Source: Bacteroides gallinarum DSM 18171 = JCM 13658 (GTDB lineage Bacteria > Bacteroidota > Bacteroidia > Bacteroidales > Bacteroidaceae). From it: 63,276 nt of DNA. The stretch spans positions 1-63,276 of the forward strand of contig NZ_KB894141.1 in the NCBI RefSeq assembly GCF_000374365.1. The letters run 5' to 3'. Under the pieces are notes generated by a model. It worked only from the letters and a program-made list of their open reading frames with translations, made no database searches and was not told the origin of the DNA. This document shows, piece by piece, positions 17,960 to 26,541 of the stretch (position 1 is its first letter; each line of letters begins with the position of its first letter). Both the position numbers and the translations under genes were made by a program.

Positions 17960-18451
17960 ATGAAGAAGATTATCAACCCATGGAAAAGCATGGAAGGCTA
18001 TAACTGCTTCGGCTGTTCCCCCGACAATGAGGCGGGCGTAAGAATGGAATTTTATGAAGACGGCGATGAGGTAGTGAGCATCTGGAAGCCCCGTCCGGAG
18101 TATCAGGGGTGGTTGAACACATTGCATGGCGGCATTCAGTCCGTGTTGTTGGACGAGATTTGCGGCTGGGTGGTATTCCGTAAATTGCAGACCGGCGGAG
18201 TGACATCTAAAATGGAAACCCGTTTCCGCAAGTCCATATCTACCGACGATACACATGTGGTGTTGCGTGCCTCGCTGCGCGAGCAGAAGCGTAATATCGC
18301 CGTTATAGAGGCAAGGCTGTATAACAGTATGGGCGAACTCTGCACGGAGGCTACCTGTACCTATTTTACCTTTCCCCGCGAGAAAGCCGAAAAAGAGATG
18401 TGCTTTCACCATTGCGATGTAGAACCGGATGAAATATTACCGCTGATTTGA
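17960..18451 (+). CDS. PaaI-like hotdog-fold thioesterase
   Basis: A 163-residue single hotdog-domain protein, probably hydrolysing an acyl-CoA thioester in the cytoplasm. Family features are NCFGCSPDNEAGVRMEF near the start and the core helix LHGGIQSVLLDEICGWV with the Asp and Glu typical of PaaI-type active sites. The substrate is unknown. It is a stand-alone gene between the phosphodiesterase and the his leader. Confidence 0.8.
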   Translation: MKKIINPWKSMEGYNCFGCSPDNEAGVRMEFYEDGDEVVSIWKPRPEYQGWLNTLHGGIQSVLLDEICGWVVFRKLQTGGVTSKMETRFRKSISTDDTHVVLRASLREQKRNIAVIEARLYNSMGELCTEATCTYFTFPREKAEKEMCFHHCDVEPDEILPLI

Positions 18452-18489
18452 TGAAAATGAAAGAAAAAATGAACTTTTTGTGATAAATC

Positions 18490-18521
18490 TTTGGCTGTTT
18501 AAAACAAATCGTTTACATTTG
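18490..18521 (+). promoter_or_regulatory. Promoter of the his operon
   Basis: TTTG at 18490-18493 and TACATTTG at 18514-18521 are separated by 20 bases, an exact match to the Bacteroides promoter pattern. Transcription should start near 18528, about 17 bases before the leader peptide start. Confidence 0.8.
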
Positions 18522-18544
18522 TCGCATTGAAAATAAAAAAGAGC

Positions 18545-18592
18545 ATGAAGAATACCGTTGCACATTATCATCATTATCATCCTGACGAATAA
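18545..18592 (+). CDS. hisL: His operon leader peptide
   Basis: A 15-codon frame, MKNTVAHYHHYHPDE, has four His and two Tyr in residues 7-12. It starts just after the predicted transcription start and is followed by a terminator hairpin before hisG. This is the classic arrangement for transcription attenuation: when charged His-tRNA is scarce the ribosome stalls on the His codons and the terminator does not form. Placement and composition are seen directly; the mechanism is inferred from known amino-acid operon attenuators. Confidence 0.88.
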   Translation: MKNTVAHYHHYHPDE

Positions 18593-18638
18593 CTCGGTGG
18601 GCGTATGAGTGTATGTGTATAACGAAGGACATATAAAG

Positions 18639-18675
18639 AACGAGGCTTACCGAACAGCGGTAGACCTCGTTTTTC
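18639..18675 (+). terminator. His operon attenuator terminator
   Basis: AACGAGGCTTACCG, loop AACAG, then CGGTAGACCTCGTT and a T-rich tail (TTTTTCGTTTT). The two arms pair except for two internal mismatches. It lies 47 bases after the leader stop and 87 bases before hisG, as required for an attenuator. A competing antiterminator pairing was not worked out. Confidence 0.8.
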
Positions 18676-18761
18676 GTTTTCCGCCGTCCGGAGCGCCAAA
18701 ACGGACAACATGCCGTAAGTTGAAATAGTGAATAATAAATCGTTAAATAGAAAATCGAATC

Positions 18762-19613
18762 ATGTTAAGAATTGCAGTGCAAGCTAAAGGCCGTCTTTTC
18801 GACGAGACGATGTCGTTCCTTGAAGAATCGGATATTAAACTGAGTGCAACGAAACGTACGTTGCTGGTGCAGTCCTCCAACTTTCCCCTGGAAGTGCTAT
18901 TCTTGCGGGACGACGATATTCCGCAGACAGTGGCTACAGGAGTTGCCGACTTGGGTATCGTAGGCGAGAACGAGTTCATGGAGAAGGACGAAGATGCCGG
19001 GATTATAAAACGCTTGGGATTCAGTAAATGCCGCCTGTCGCTGGCATTGCCGAAAGATGTCGAATATCCTGGAGTACAGTGGTTTGAGGGAAAGAAGATT
19101 GCCACGTCGTATCCGGGTATCCTTTCCCGCTATCTCAAAGAGCAGGGAGTGAAGGCGGAGATACATGTGATTACCGGTTCGGTAGAGGTTTCGCCGGGCA
19201 TTGGTCTTGCCGACGCCATTTTCGATATCGTGAGTTCCGGCTCTACGTTGGTGAGTAACCGCCTGAAAGAGGTGGAAGTGGTGATGAAGTCCGAAGCGCT
19301 GCTGATTGGCAACAAGAATATGAGCGAGGACAAGAAGGAGATACTGAAAGAACTGCTGTTCCGTATGGATGCGGTAAAGACTGCGGAAGACAAAAAATAT
19401 GTGCTGATGAATGCTCCGAAAGACAAGCTCGACGAGATAGTAGCCGTGCTTCCGGGCATGAAAAGCCCCACGGTGATGCCGTTGGCGCAAGAGGGCTGGT
19501 GCTCTGTGCATACGGTGTTGGATGAAAAATGCTTTTGGGAGATTATCGGCAAACTGAAGGCGCTGGGGGCGGAAGGTATTCTGGTGCTGCCGATTGAGAA
19601 AATGATAATTTAA
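18762..19613 (+). CDS. hisG: ATP phosphoribosyltransferase (long form)
   Basis: First step of histidine synthesis: joins ATP and PRPP to give phosphoribosyl-ATP. At 283 residues it is the long form, with a C-terminal ACT-like regulatory domain (about 210-283) that normally mediates feedback inhibition by histidine. LRIAVQAKGRLFDET at the start, GVADLGIVGEN and the phosphate-binding DIVSSGSTLVSN are typical. It is the first gene of hisGDCB, behind the leader/attenuator, 13 bases before hisD. Confidence 0.96.
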   Translation: MLRIAVQAKGRLFDETMSFLEESDIKLSATKRTLLVQSSNFPLEVLFLRDDDIPQTVATGVADLGIVGENEFMEKDEDAGIIKRLGFSKCRLSLALPKDVEYPGVQWFEGKKIATSYPGILSRYLKEQGVKAEIHVITGSVEVSPGIGLADAIFDIVSSGSTLVSNRLKEVEVVMKSEALLIGNKNMSEDKKEILKELLFRMDAVKTAEDKKYVLMNAPKDKLDEIVAVLPGMKSPTVMPLAQEGWCSVHTVLDEKCFWEIIGKLKALGAEGILVLPIEKMII

Positions 19614-19626
19614 AGTCGTTAAACTT

Positions 19627-20919
19627 ATGAATATAATCATCAACCCTGATAAATCCCAATGGACGGAATTATTGAAACGTCCGGTAATGAATACGGAGAA
19701 CCTTTTCGATACGGTACGGGCTATTATAGACCGTGTAAAGGCGGAAGGCGACCGTGCCGTATTGGAATATGAAGAAAAGTTCGATAAGGCTGTGCTGGCT
19801 GCACTGGCTGTAACGAAGGCGGAGCAGGAAGAGGCGGAAACGCTGGTGAGCGAAGAACTGAAAAAAGCCATTCGCCTGGCAAAGCAGAATATCGAGACAT
19901 TCCACGCGGCACAACGTTTCGAAGGCAGGCGGGTAGAAACCCAGCCAGGAGTAACCTGTTGGCAGAAAGCGGTCGCCATAGAAAAAGTAGGACTGTATAT
20001 TCCCGGCGGAACGGCTCCGCTCTTTTCCACGGTGCTGATGCTCGCTGTTCCGGCAAAGATTGCGGGATGCCGTGAAATAGTGCTGTGTACCCCTCCGGGC
20101 AAAGACGGCAAGGTGCATCCCGCCGTACTGTTTGCAGCTAAGGTGGCGGGAGTAAGCCGTATTTTTAAGGCCGGCGGCGTACAGGCCATTGCAGCAATGG
20201 CATATGGCACGGAAAGCATACCGAAAGTCTACAAGATATTCGGCCCGGGCAATCAATACGTAACGGCTGCCAAGCAATTGGTAAGCCTGCGCGATGTAGC
20301 TATTGACATGCCTGCCGGTCCCTCGGAAGTGGAAGTGCTGGCGGACGGAACGGCCAATCCCGCTTTTGTGGCTGCCGACCTGCTGAGCCAGGCAGAGCAT
20401 GGCGTAGACAGCCAGGCTATGCTGGTTACCACCTCTCCCGAACTGCTGCAAGCGGTGAAAAAGGAAGTGGAGCGCCAGTTGGCTCTGTTACCCCGCAAGG
20501 AGATTGCGGAAAAATCCCTTGCCAACAGCAAGCTGATTGCAGTACGCGATATGGAGGAAGCTATCGAACTAACGAATTCCTATGCACCGGAGCATCTCAT
20601 CATCGAGACGGAGGATTATATGTCCGTTGCAGGGCGGATAGTCAATGCCGGTTCGGTATTCCTGGGTTCCCTGACGCCGGAAAGCGCCGGAGACTATGCG
20701 TCCGGTACTAACCACACCTTGCCTACCAACGGCTATGCCAAGGCATATAGCGGTGTGAGCCTCGACAGCTTCATACGCAAGATAACTTTCCAGGAGATTA
20801 CCCCCGAAGGAATACTCGCCATTGGGTCTGCTATCGAGGAAATGGCTGCCAACGAGCATCTGGATGCGCATAAAAATGCAGTAACTGTCAGGCTGGGAAA
20901 GTTGAAAGCCGGGCATTAA
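19627..20919 (+). CDS. hisD: Histidinol dehydrogenase
   Basis: Final two oxidations of histidine synthesis, histidinol to histidine with NAD and zinc. The 430 residues contain the family signatures GLYIPGGTAPLFSTVLM, IFGPGNQYVTAAKQLV, IDMPAGPSEVEVLAD and LLSQAEHGVDSQA (zinc-site Gln/His), plus YAPEHLII and GDYASGTNHTLPT. Second gene of the operon. The gap to hisC is 111 bases and has short direct repeats of CATACATCATAA. Confidence 0.96.
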   Translation: MNIIINPDKSQWTELLKRPVMNTENLFDTVRAIIDRVKAEGDRAVLEYEEKFDKAVLAALAVTKAEQEEAETLVSEELKKAIRLAKQNIETFHAAQRFEGRRVETQPGVTCWQKAVAIEKVGLYIPGGTAPLFSTVLMLAVPAKIAGCREIVLCTPPGKDGKVHPAVLFAAKVAGVSRIFKAGGVQAIAAMAYGTESIPKVYKIFGPGNQYVTAAKQLVSLRDVAIDMPAGPSEVEVLADGTANPAFVAADLLSQAEHGVDSQAMLVTTSPELLQAVKKEVERQLALLPRKEIAEKSLANSKLIAVRDMEEAIELTNSYAPEHLIIETEDYMSVAGRIVNAGSVFLGSLTPESAGDYASGTNHTLPTNGYAKAYSGVSLDSFIRKITFQEITPEGILAIGSAIEEMAANEHLDAHKNAVTVRLGKLKAGH

Positions 20920-21030
20920 AAACTATAATTAAGTAATAAATGTAAGTATAAGGCAATTGAACACAAGCACTTGCATCATACATCATAAGTTATAATTCAT
21001 ACATCATAAATCAAAAATACCCTTTCTCTT

Positions 21031-22071
21031 ATGAGAACCTTAGAAGAACTTACCCGGCCGAATATCTGGCGCCTTAAGCCTTATTCTTCGGCACGCGACG
21101 AATATAACGGCGCTGCCGCATCCGTTTTCCTCGATGCGAACGAAAATCCGTACAACATGCCTCACAACCGCTATCCAGACCCGATGCAGCGAGAGTTGAA
21201 GAAAGAGCTGTCGAAGATAAAGAAAGTCCCCTCCGAGCATATCTTTCTGGGAAATGGCAGCGACGAGGCGATAGACCTTGTGTTCCGCGCTTTCTGCGAG
21301 CCGCGTGTAGACAATGTGGTGGCGATAGACCCCACATACGGCATGTACCAGGTATGTGCGGAAGTAAACGATGTGGAGTACCGCAAAGTATTGCTGGATG
21401 AAGATTTCCAGTTCTCGGCAGACAGGCTGCTGGCAGCTGCCGACGGACATACGAAGCTGATATTCCTCTGTTCGCCCAACAATCCGACTGGAAACGATTT
21501 GCTCCGCAGTGAGATTGAGAAACTTGTCCGCAGCTTCGACGGGCTGGTAGTGCTGGACGAGGCTTATAACGACTTTTCAGAAGCGCCCTCTTTCCTGGAA
21601 GAACTGGACGGATATCCCAACCTGATTGTCCTCCAAACCTTCTCCAAGGCATGGGGATGTGCCGCCATACGCTTAGGTATGGCATTTGCTTCGCAAGAGA
21701 TTATCTCGATTCTCAACAAAATAAAATACCCGTATAACGTAAACCGGCTGACGCAGAAGCAGGCGATAGAGATGCTGCACCGCTATTATGAAATAGAGCG
21801 TTGGGTGAAAACCCTGAAAGAGGAGCGCAACAACCTGGAAAAAGAGTTTGCGGAGCTGCCTTGCACGGTAAAGATATTCCCTTCCGACGCCAACTTCTTT
21901 TTAGCCCGCGTAACGGATGCCGTGAAGATTTATAATTACTTGGTAGGCGAGGGTATCATCGTGCGCAACCGCAACTCCGTATCGCTCTGCGGAAACTGCC
22001 TGCGGGTAACGGTAGGTACGAGGGCGGAGAATGAAAAACTGGTTGAGGCGTTGGGGAGGTATAAGGGATGA
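21031..22071 (+). CDS. hisC: Histidinol-phosphate aminotransferase
   Basis: PLP enzyme converting imidazole-acetol phosphate and glutamate to histidinol phosphate. The 346 residues show [11 protein letters not shown] near the N-terminus, [17 protein letters not shown] and the PLP lysine in [14 protein letters not shown]. Third gene of hisGDCB; hisB follows after 22 bases. Confidence 0.96.
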   Translation: MRTLEELTRPNIWRLKPYSSARDEYNGAAASVFLDANENPYNMPHNRYPDPMQRELKKELSKIKKVPSEHIFLGNGSDEAIDLVFRAFCEPRVDNVVAIDPTYGMYQVCAEVNDVEYRKVLLDEDFQFSADRLLAAADGHTKLIFLCSPNNPTGNDLLRSEIEKLVRSFDGLVVLDEAYNDFSEAPSFLEELDGYPNLIVLQTFSKAWGCAAIRLGMAFASQEIISILNKIKYPYNVNRLTQKQAIEMLHRYYEIERWVKTLKEERNNLEKEFAELPCTVKIFPSDANFFLARVTDAVKIYNYLVGEGIIVRNRNSVSLCGNCLRVTVGTRAENEKLVEALGRYKG

Positions 22072-22093
22072 ATCCTTTTATAAATAGTATAAT

Positions 22094-23242
22094 ATGAAGA
22101 AGGTACTTTTTATAGACCGTGACGGGACATTGGTGATTGAGCCGCCCGTAGATTACCAGTTGGACTCGTTGGAGAAACTGGAATTTTATCCGAAAGTGAT
22201 GCGCAACCTCGGCTTCGTGCGTAGCAAGCTGGATTTCGAGTTTGTTATGGTTACCAATCAGGACGGGCTGGGCACGGCATCCTTTCCGGAGGAAACCTTT
22301 TGGCCGGCGCATAACCTGATGATGAAAACACTGGAAGGCGAGGGCATAACGTTCGATGACATCTGCATAGACCGTAGCATGCCGGCAGACAATGCACCTA
22401 CCCGCAAGCCACGTACAGGCATGCTGACGAAGTACCTCGGCAATCCCGAATACGACCTGGCTAACAGCTATGTGATAGGCGACCGCCCCACGGATGTGGA
22501 GCTGGCAAAGAATCTGGGCTGCCGTGCCATTCTGTTGCAGGAAGATACGGAGATGCTGAAACCGCAGTCCGCCGGCGGGCAAGCCGCCTGCGAAGGCTTG
22601 GAGGAAGTCTGTGCATTGGCTACGAAAGACTGGGATAAAGTGGCAGAATTCCTTTTTGCCGGCGAGCGGAAAGCCGAGGTGCGCCGTACCACGAAAGAAA
22701 CTGATATCCATGTAGCCGTAAACCTGGACGGGCACGGTAGTTGCGACATCCGTACCGGGCTCGGCTTCTTCGACCACATGCTGGAGCAGATAGGAAAGCA
22801 CGGCGGTATGGACTTGACAATCCATGTAAAAGGCGACTTGGAGGTAGACGAGCACCATACAATCGAAGATACAGCCCTTGCCCTGGGCGACTGCCTTTAC
22901 CGGGCGCTGGGCAGTAAGCGGGGCATAGAGCGCTACGGGTATGCGCTGCCTATGGACGACTGCCTGTGCCAGGTCTGCCTCGACTTCGGCGGACGCCCCT
23001 GGCTGGTGTGGGACGCCGAATTCAGGCGCGAGAAGATAGGAGAGATGCCTACGGAAATGTTCCTTCACTTCTTCAAGTCGCTGAGTGATGCAGCCAAGAT
23101 GAACCTCAATATCAAGGCGGAAGGACAGAACGAGCATCATAAGATAGAAGGCATCTTCAAAGCCTTGGCAAGAGCCTTGAAAATGGCGGTAAAGCGGGAT
23201 ATCTACCATTATGAGCTGCCGAGCTCGAAAGGAGTGCTGTAA
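22094..23242 (+). CDS. hisB: Bifunctional histidinol-phosphatase / imidazoleglycerol-phosphate dehydratase
   Basis: A 382-residue fusion carrying out two steps of histidine synthesis. Residues 1-170 form a HAD phosphatase with FIDRDGTLV (Asp8, Asp10) and RKPRTGM; residues about 190-382 form the dehydratase with the metal motifs DEHHT and NEHHK and [14 protein letters not shown]. Both halves look intact. Last his gene in this window; hisH, hisA, hisF and hisI are not here. A separate PHP-type histidinol phosphatase is encoded at 61873. Confidence 0.96.
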   Translation: MKKVLFIDRDGTLVIEPPVDYQLDSLEKLEFYPKVMRNLGFVRSKLDFEFVMVTNQDGLGTASFPEETFWPAHNLMMKTLEGEGITFDDICIDRSMPADNAPTRKPRTGMLTKYLGNPEYDLANSYVIGDRPTDVELAKNLGCRAILLQEDTEMLKPQSAGGQAACEGLEEVCALATKDWDKVAEFLFAGERKAEVRRTTKETDIHVAVNLDGHGSCDIRTGLGFFDHMLEQIGKHGGMDLTIHVKGDLEVDEHHTIEDTALALGDCLYRALGSKRGIERYGYALPMDDCLCQVCLDFGGRPWLVWDAEFRREKIGEMPTEMFLHFFKSLSDAAKMNLNIKAEGQNEHHKIEGIFKALARALKMAVKRDIYHYELPSSKGVL

Positions 23243-23306
23243 GCAAGAAAGCCGTTCAAGACGTATTTGCGCGTGCCAGCATATTACCGACCGTCCGCAA
23301 ACGAAC

Positions 23307-23338
23307 AGGGGGAGTGTCCGATTTCGGACACTCCCCCT
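23307..23338. promoter_or_regulatory. Perfect palindrome, probable enhancer site for the sigma-54 regulator
   Basis: AGGGGGAGTGTCCG, loop ATTT, then CGGACACTCCCCCT: a 14-bp perfect inverted repeat centred at about 23322. Its core, GTGTCCG-N4-CGGACAC, has the form of an activator binding site. There is no T-tract, so a terminator is unlikely. It lies about 65 bases upstream of the predicted start set by the sigma-54 promoter at 23362 and is the best candidate binding site for the NtrC-type regulator at 25037. Confidence 0.75.
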
Positions 23339-23361
23339 TGCGTAAGCCCCTCCTGCTTGCT

Positions 23362-23377
23362 TGGCACACTCTTTGCT
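23362..23377 (+). promoter_or_regulatory. Sigma-54 promoter of the TolC gene
   Basis: TGGCAC-ACTCT-TTGCT is an exact match to the -24/-12 consensus TGGCAC-N5-TTGCW. It lies 33 bases upstream of the TolC start at 23410 and below the palindrome at 23307-23338. A sigma-54 activator is encoded two genes downstream of it. Confidence 0.9.
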
Positions 23378-23409
23378 TTTCTATCAGCGATAAATTTAAA
23401 GACCCCGAC

Positions 23410-24897
23410 ATGAAAAAGAATATTTTACTCGTAGCTTGTTTTTGGATGCCGCTGGCTGCTTCGGCACAAAACGACACCGTGGTACACGAACGCAACATCA
23501 CGCTGGCAGAAGCCATTGCACTGGCGCGTACCCAGTCGGTAGATGCGGCGGTGGCCTTGAACGAGCTGAAAACAGCCTATTGGGAATACCGTACTTTCCG
23601 TGCCGACCTGCTGCCCGAAGTAAACTTTACGGGCACACTGCCCAACTACAATAAATCGTACAGCACCTACCAGAACTCGGACGGCTCGTACAGCTTCGTC
23701 CGCAACAATACGCTGGGGCTGTCCGGCGAGCTGTCTATCGACCAGAACATCTGGTTTACGGGCGGCAAGCTGTCGCTGGCATCCTCCCTCGATTACCTCA
23801 GGCAGTTAGGCTCCGGCGGCAGCAAGCAGTTCATGTCCGTGCCCGTGAGCCTCGAACTGACACAGCCCATATTCGGCGTAAACAGCCTGAAGTGGAACCG
23901 CCGTATCGAGCCGGTACGCTATGCGGAGGCAAAGGCATCCTTTATATCGGCTACGGAGGAGGTGACGATGAAAACCATTACCTACTTTTTCGAACTGCTG
24001 CTGGCAAAAGAAGCACTCGGCACGGCACAGCAGAACAAGGCGAACTCAGACCGCCTTTACGAAGTAGCCATTGCCAAGCGTAAAATGGGGCAGATTTCGG
24101 AAAATGACCTGCTGCAACTCAAACTGAACTCCCTGCAAGGCAAGGCAGATGTAACGGAGGCCGAAAGCAACCTGAACGCCAAGATGTTCCAGCTCCGTTC
24201 TTTTCTCGGCGTATCGGAAAAAGAGGGACTCAATCCGGTAGTGCCCGCCGCCGTTCCGGGCATCAAAATGGACTATGACCGCGTGCTGAACAAGGCGTTG
24301 GAGCGCAACTCGTTTGCCCAGAACATACGCCGTCGCCAGTTGGAGGCAGATTACGAAGTAGCCACGGCACGCGGCAACCTGCGTAGCATCGACCTGTTTG
24401 CCAGCGTGGGATATACCGGGCAGAACCACGAATTCTCCTCTGCCTACCACGACCTGCTGGATAACCAGATAGTGCAGGTAGGCGTAAAGATACCTATCCT
24501 CGACTGGGGAAAGCGTCGCGGAAAGGTAAGGGTAGCCAAGAGCAACCGCGAAGTGGTGCTGTCCAAAATCCGCCAGGAACAAATGGACTTCAACCAGGAC
24601 ATCTTCCTGTTGGTAGCTAACTTCAACAACCAGGCGCAACAGTTGGAGATAGCCGAAGAAGCCGACCAGATAGCCGAGAAACGCTACAAAACCAGTGTGG
24701 AAACCTTTATGATTGGCAAGATAAGTACCCTCGACCTGAACGACGCCCAGAACTCCAAGGATGATGCCCGCCAGAAGCATATTTCCGAGCTCTACTATTA
24801 TTGGTACTACTTCTATCAGCTCCGCAGCCTGACCCTCTGGGATTTCGAACGGAATACGGAGTTGGAAGCGGACTTTGAGGACATCATCAAAGGATAG
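23410..24897 (+). CDS. TolC-family outer-membrane efflux protein
   Basis: A 495-residue outer-membrane channel of the TolC family, which forms trimers with long periplasmic coiled coils and serves efflux or secretion pumps. It has a signal peptide (1-20, ending AASAQ), long helices with repeats typical of the fold (LAEAIALARTQSVDAAVALNE; KANSDRLYEVAIAKRKMGQ; LDWGKRRGKVRVAKSN). The open frame extends 32 codons upstream through the sigma-54 promoter and palindrome, so the Met at 23410 is the start. No pump subunits are next to it; the next two genes are its likely regulators. Confidence 0.9.
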   Translation: MKKNILLVACFWMPLAASAQNDTVVHERNITLAEAIALARTQSVDAAVALNELKTAYWEYRTFRADLLPEVNFTGTLPNYNKSYSTYQNSDGSYSFVRNNTLGLSGELSIDQNIWFTGGKLSLASSLDYLRQLGSGGSKQFMSVPVSLELTQPIFGVNSLKWNRRIEPVRYAEAKASFISATEEVTMKTITYFFELLLAKEALGTAQQNKANSDRLYEVAIAKRKMGQISENDLLQLKLNSLQGKADVTEAESNLNAKMFQLRSFLGVSEKEGLNPVVPAAVPGIKMDYDRVLNKALERNSFAQNIRRRQLEADYEVATARGNLRSIDLFASVGYTGQNHEFSSAYHDLLDNQIVQVGVKIPILDWGKRRGKVRVAKSNREVVLSKIRQEQMDFNQDIFLLVANFNNQAQQLEIAEEADQIAEKRYKTSVETFMIGKISTLDLNDAQNSKDDARQKHISELYYYWYYFYQLRSLTLWDFERNTELEADFEDIIKG

Positions 24898-24909
24898 CCT
24901 TCCCCCAAA

Positions 24910-24981
24910 GGACGCAGAGCATCACAGAGTTCCTTCCCCCGTACCGCAACCTCGAAAAAAACTCTGTGGAACTCTGCGTCC
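24910..24981. repeat. Imperfect palindromic repeat (GGACGCAGAG type)
   Basis: GGACGCAGAG, four bases, ACAGAGTT on the left is mirrored by AACTCTGT, four bases, CTCTGCGTCC on the right. A related sequence is at about 53014-53072. It lies between the TolC and regulator genes, and a TATTTTTG box follows at 24998-25005 that could start the regulator transcript. Confidence 0.55.
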
Positions 24982-25036
24982 TCTGTGGTGAAATCGTTAT
25001 TTTTGTACCCGACAACCAACGAAATACCGAAACACC

Positions 25037-26395
25037 ATGATACTGATAGTCGATGACGATAGCGCCGTGCGCTCTTCACTCAGCTTTATGCTGAAGCGCG
25101 CCGGTTATGAGGTAAAAACAGCTCCGGGCCCTCGTGAGGCAATGGATATAGTCCGTGCGGAATCGCCTGCGCTGATATTAATGGATATGAATTTCACGCT
25201 TTCCACCACCGGGGAAGAAGGGCTTACCCTGCTGAGGCAGGTAAAGGTTTTCCGCCCCGATGTTCCCGTTATACTGATGACGGCGTGGGGAAGCATACAA
25301 CTTGCCGTGCAGGGTATGCAGGCAGGCGCTTTCGACTTCATTACCAAGCCGTGGAACAATGCCGCCCTCCTGCAACGTATCGAAACGGCGCTGGAACTGA
25401 GCGCCGCTCCGAAGGAAGTGCCGGAGGAGCAGGCGGAAGGGCTGAACCGCAGCCACATCATAGGCAAATCGCAGGGACTAATGGAAGTGCTCAATACCGT
25501 GGCGCGCATTGCCCGCACCAACGCCTCCGTGCTCATTACCGGCGAGAGCGGCACGGGCAAGGAGCTGATAGCCGAGGCTATCCACATCAACAGCCAGCGC
25601 ACGAAGCAGCCGTTTGTGAAAGTAAACCTCGGCGGTATCTCGCAGAGCCTGTTCGAGAGCGAGATGTTCGGCCATAAGAAAGGAGCTTTTACCGATGCGA
25701 GCGCCGACCGCATAGGCCGTTTCGAGCTTGCCAACAAAGGCACTATTTTCCTCGACGAGATAGGCGACCTCGACCTCTCCTGCCAGGTGAAGTTGCTGCG
25801 CGTGCTTCAAGACCAGACTTTCGAGGTGCTGGGCGACAGCCGTCCGCGCAAGGTCGATGTACGTGTAGTCTCCGCCACCAATGCCGATTTGCGCAAAATG
25901 GTTTCCGAGCACACATTCCGCGAAGACCTTTTCTACCGTATCAACCTGATAACCGTAAAGCTGCCCGCCCTGCGCGAGCGCCGCGAGGACATCCCTCTGT
26001 TGGCACGCCATTTTGCCGACCGCCAGGCAGCGACAAACGGCCTGCCCCATACCGAGTTTTCGGCGGACGCGTTGAATTTCCTTTCCCGCCTGCCGTATTC
26101 GGGCAATATCCGCGAGTTGAAAAACCTGGTGGAACGCACCATTCTCGTCAGCGGCAAGCAGATGTTGGATGCCTCGGACTTCGAGTCGCAATACCAGCGC
26201 CACGACGAGCCGGCGCGAGCCGCCGCAGGCACTTCCTTTGCAGGTATGACGCTGGACGAGATAGAACGGCATACTATCCTCCAGGCGCTGGAACAGCACA
26301 AAGGCAACCTCAGCCAAGTGGCGCTGGCGCTGGGCATCAGCCGGGCGGCGTTGTACCGGCGGTTGGAAAAATATAAAATAGCGGTTAGTGATTAG
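25037..26395 (+). CDS. Sigma-54-dependent response regulator (NtrC/AtoC type)
   Basis: Activates sigma-54 promoters when phosphorylated. The 452 residues comprise a receiver domain (1-120; acidic VDDD, phospho-Asp50 in LMDMNF, Lys in ITKPW), an AAA+ domain (about 140-370; Walker A GESGTGKE, Walker B-region GTIFLDEIGD, arginine finger region) and a C-terminal Fis-type helix-turn-helix (GNLSQVALALGISRAALYRR). The sigma-54 contact loop reads GAFTDA rather than GAFTGA, a natural variant position worth noting. It sits between TolC and its kinase and most likely acts on the promoter at 23362. Confidence 0.94.
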   Translation: MILIVDDDSAVRSSLSFMLKRAGYEVKTAPGPREAMDIVRAESPALILMDMNFTLSTTGEEGLTLLRQVKVFRPDVPVILMTAWGSIQLAVQGMQAGAFDFITKPWNNAALLQRIETALELSAAPKEVPEEQAEGLNRSHIIGKSQGLMEVLNTVARIARTNASVLITGESGTGKELIAEAIHINSQRTKQPFVKVNLGGISQSLFESEMFGHKKGAFTDASADRIGRFELANKGTIFLDEIGDLDLSCQVKLLRVLQDQTFEVLGDSRPRKVDVRVVSATNADLRKMVSEHTFREDLFYRINLITVKLPALRERREDIPLLARHFADRQAATNGLPHTEFSADALNFLSRLPYSGNIRELKNLVERTILVSGKQMLDASDFESQYQRHDEPARAAAGTSFAGMTLDEIERHTILQALEQHKGNLSQVALALGISRAALYRRLEKYKIAVSD

Positions 26396-26530
26396 CGGTT
26401 AACGGTTAGGGTTTAGCGATAAGTGTTTATCCGTTTAAATCCTAACAGTTAATCGTTGACTGTTAACCCCTAATCGCTAACCGCTAACCGCTAATTACTA
26501 ATTACTAATCTCTAATCGCTAACCCCTAAT
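26396..26530. repeat. Intergenic imperfect palindrome of TTAGCGGT / ACCGCTAA words
   Basis: The left part repeats TTAGCGGTTA-like words (GCGGTTAGTGATTAGCGGTT), and the right part repeats their complement (CTAATCGCTAACCGCTAA). It can fold into a long imperfect hairpin. It occupies the whole gap between the regulator and kinase genes. Confidence 0.55.
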
Positions 26531-26541
26531 CCCTTACTCAC

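Noticed and set aside
18897..20219. 440-codon open frame on the minus strand
   Set aside because: It lies opposite hisG and hisD, both with clear family motifs; codon structure of the his genes keeps the opposite frame open.
21956..23209. 417-codon open frame on the minus strand
   Set aside because: Antisense to hisB, which is identified with certainty.
23307..23338. Terminator after hisB
   Set aside because: The hairpin is perfect, but no T-tract follows and a consensus sigma-54 promoter lies just downstream, so an activator site is more likely.
23314..23409. N-terminal extension of the TolC gene
   Set aside because: It would be translated from the palindrome and sigma-54 promoter; the Met at 23410 begins a standard signal peptide.
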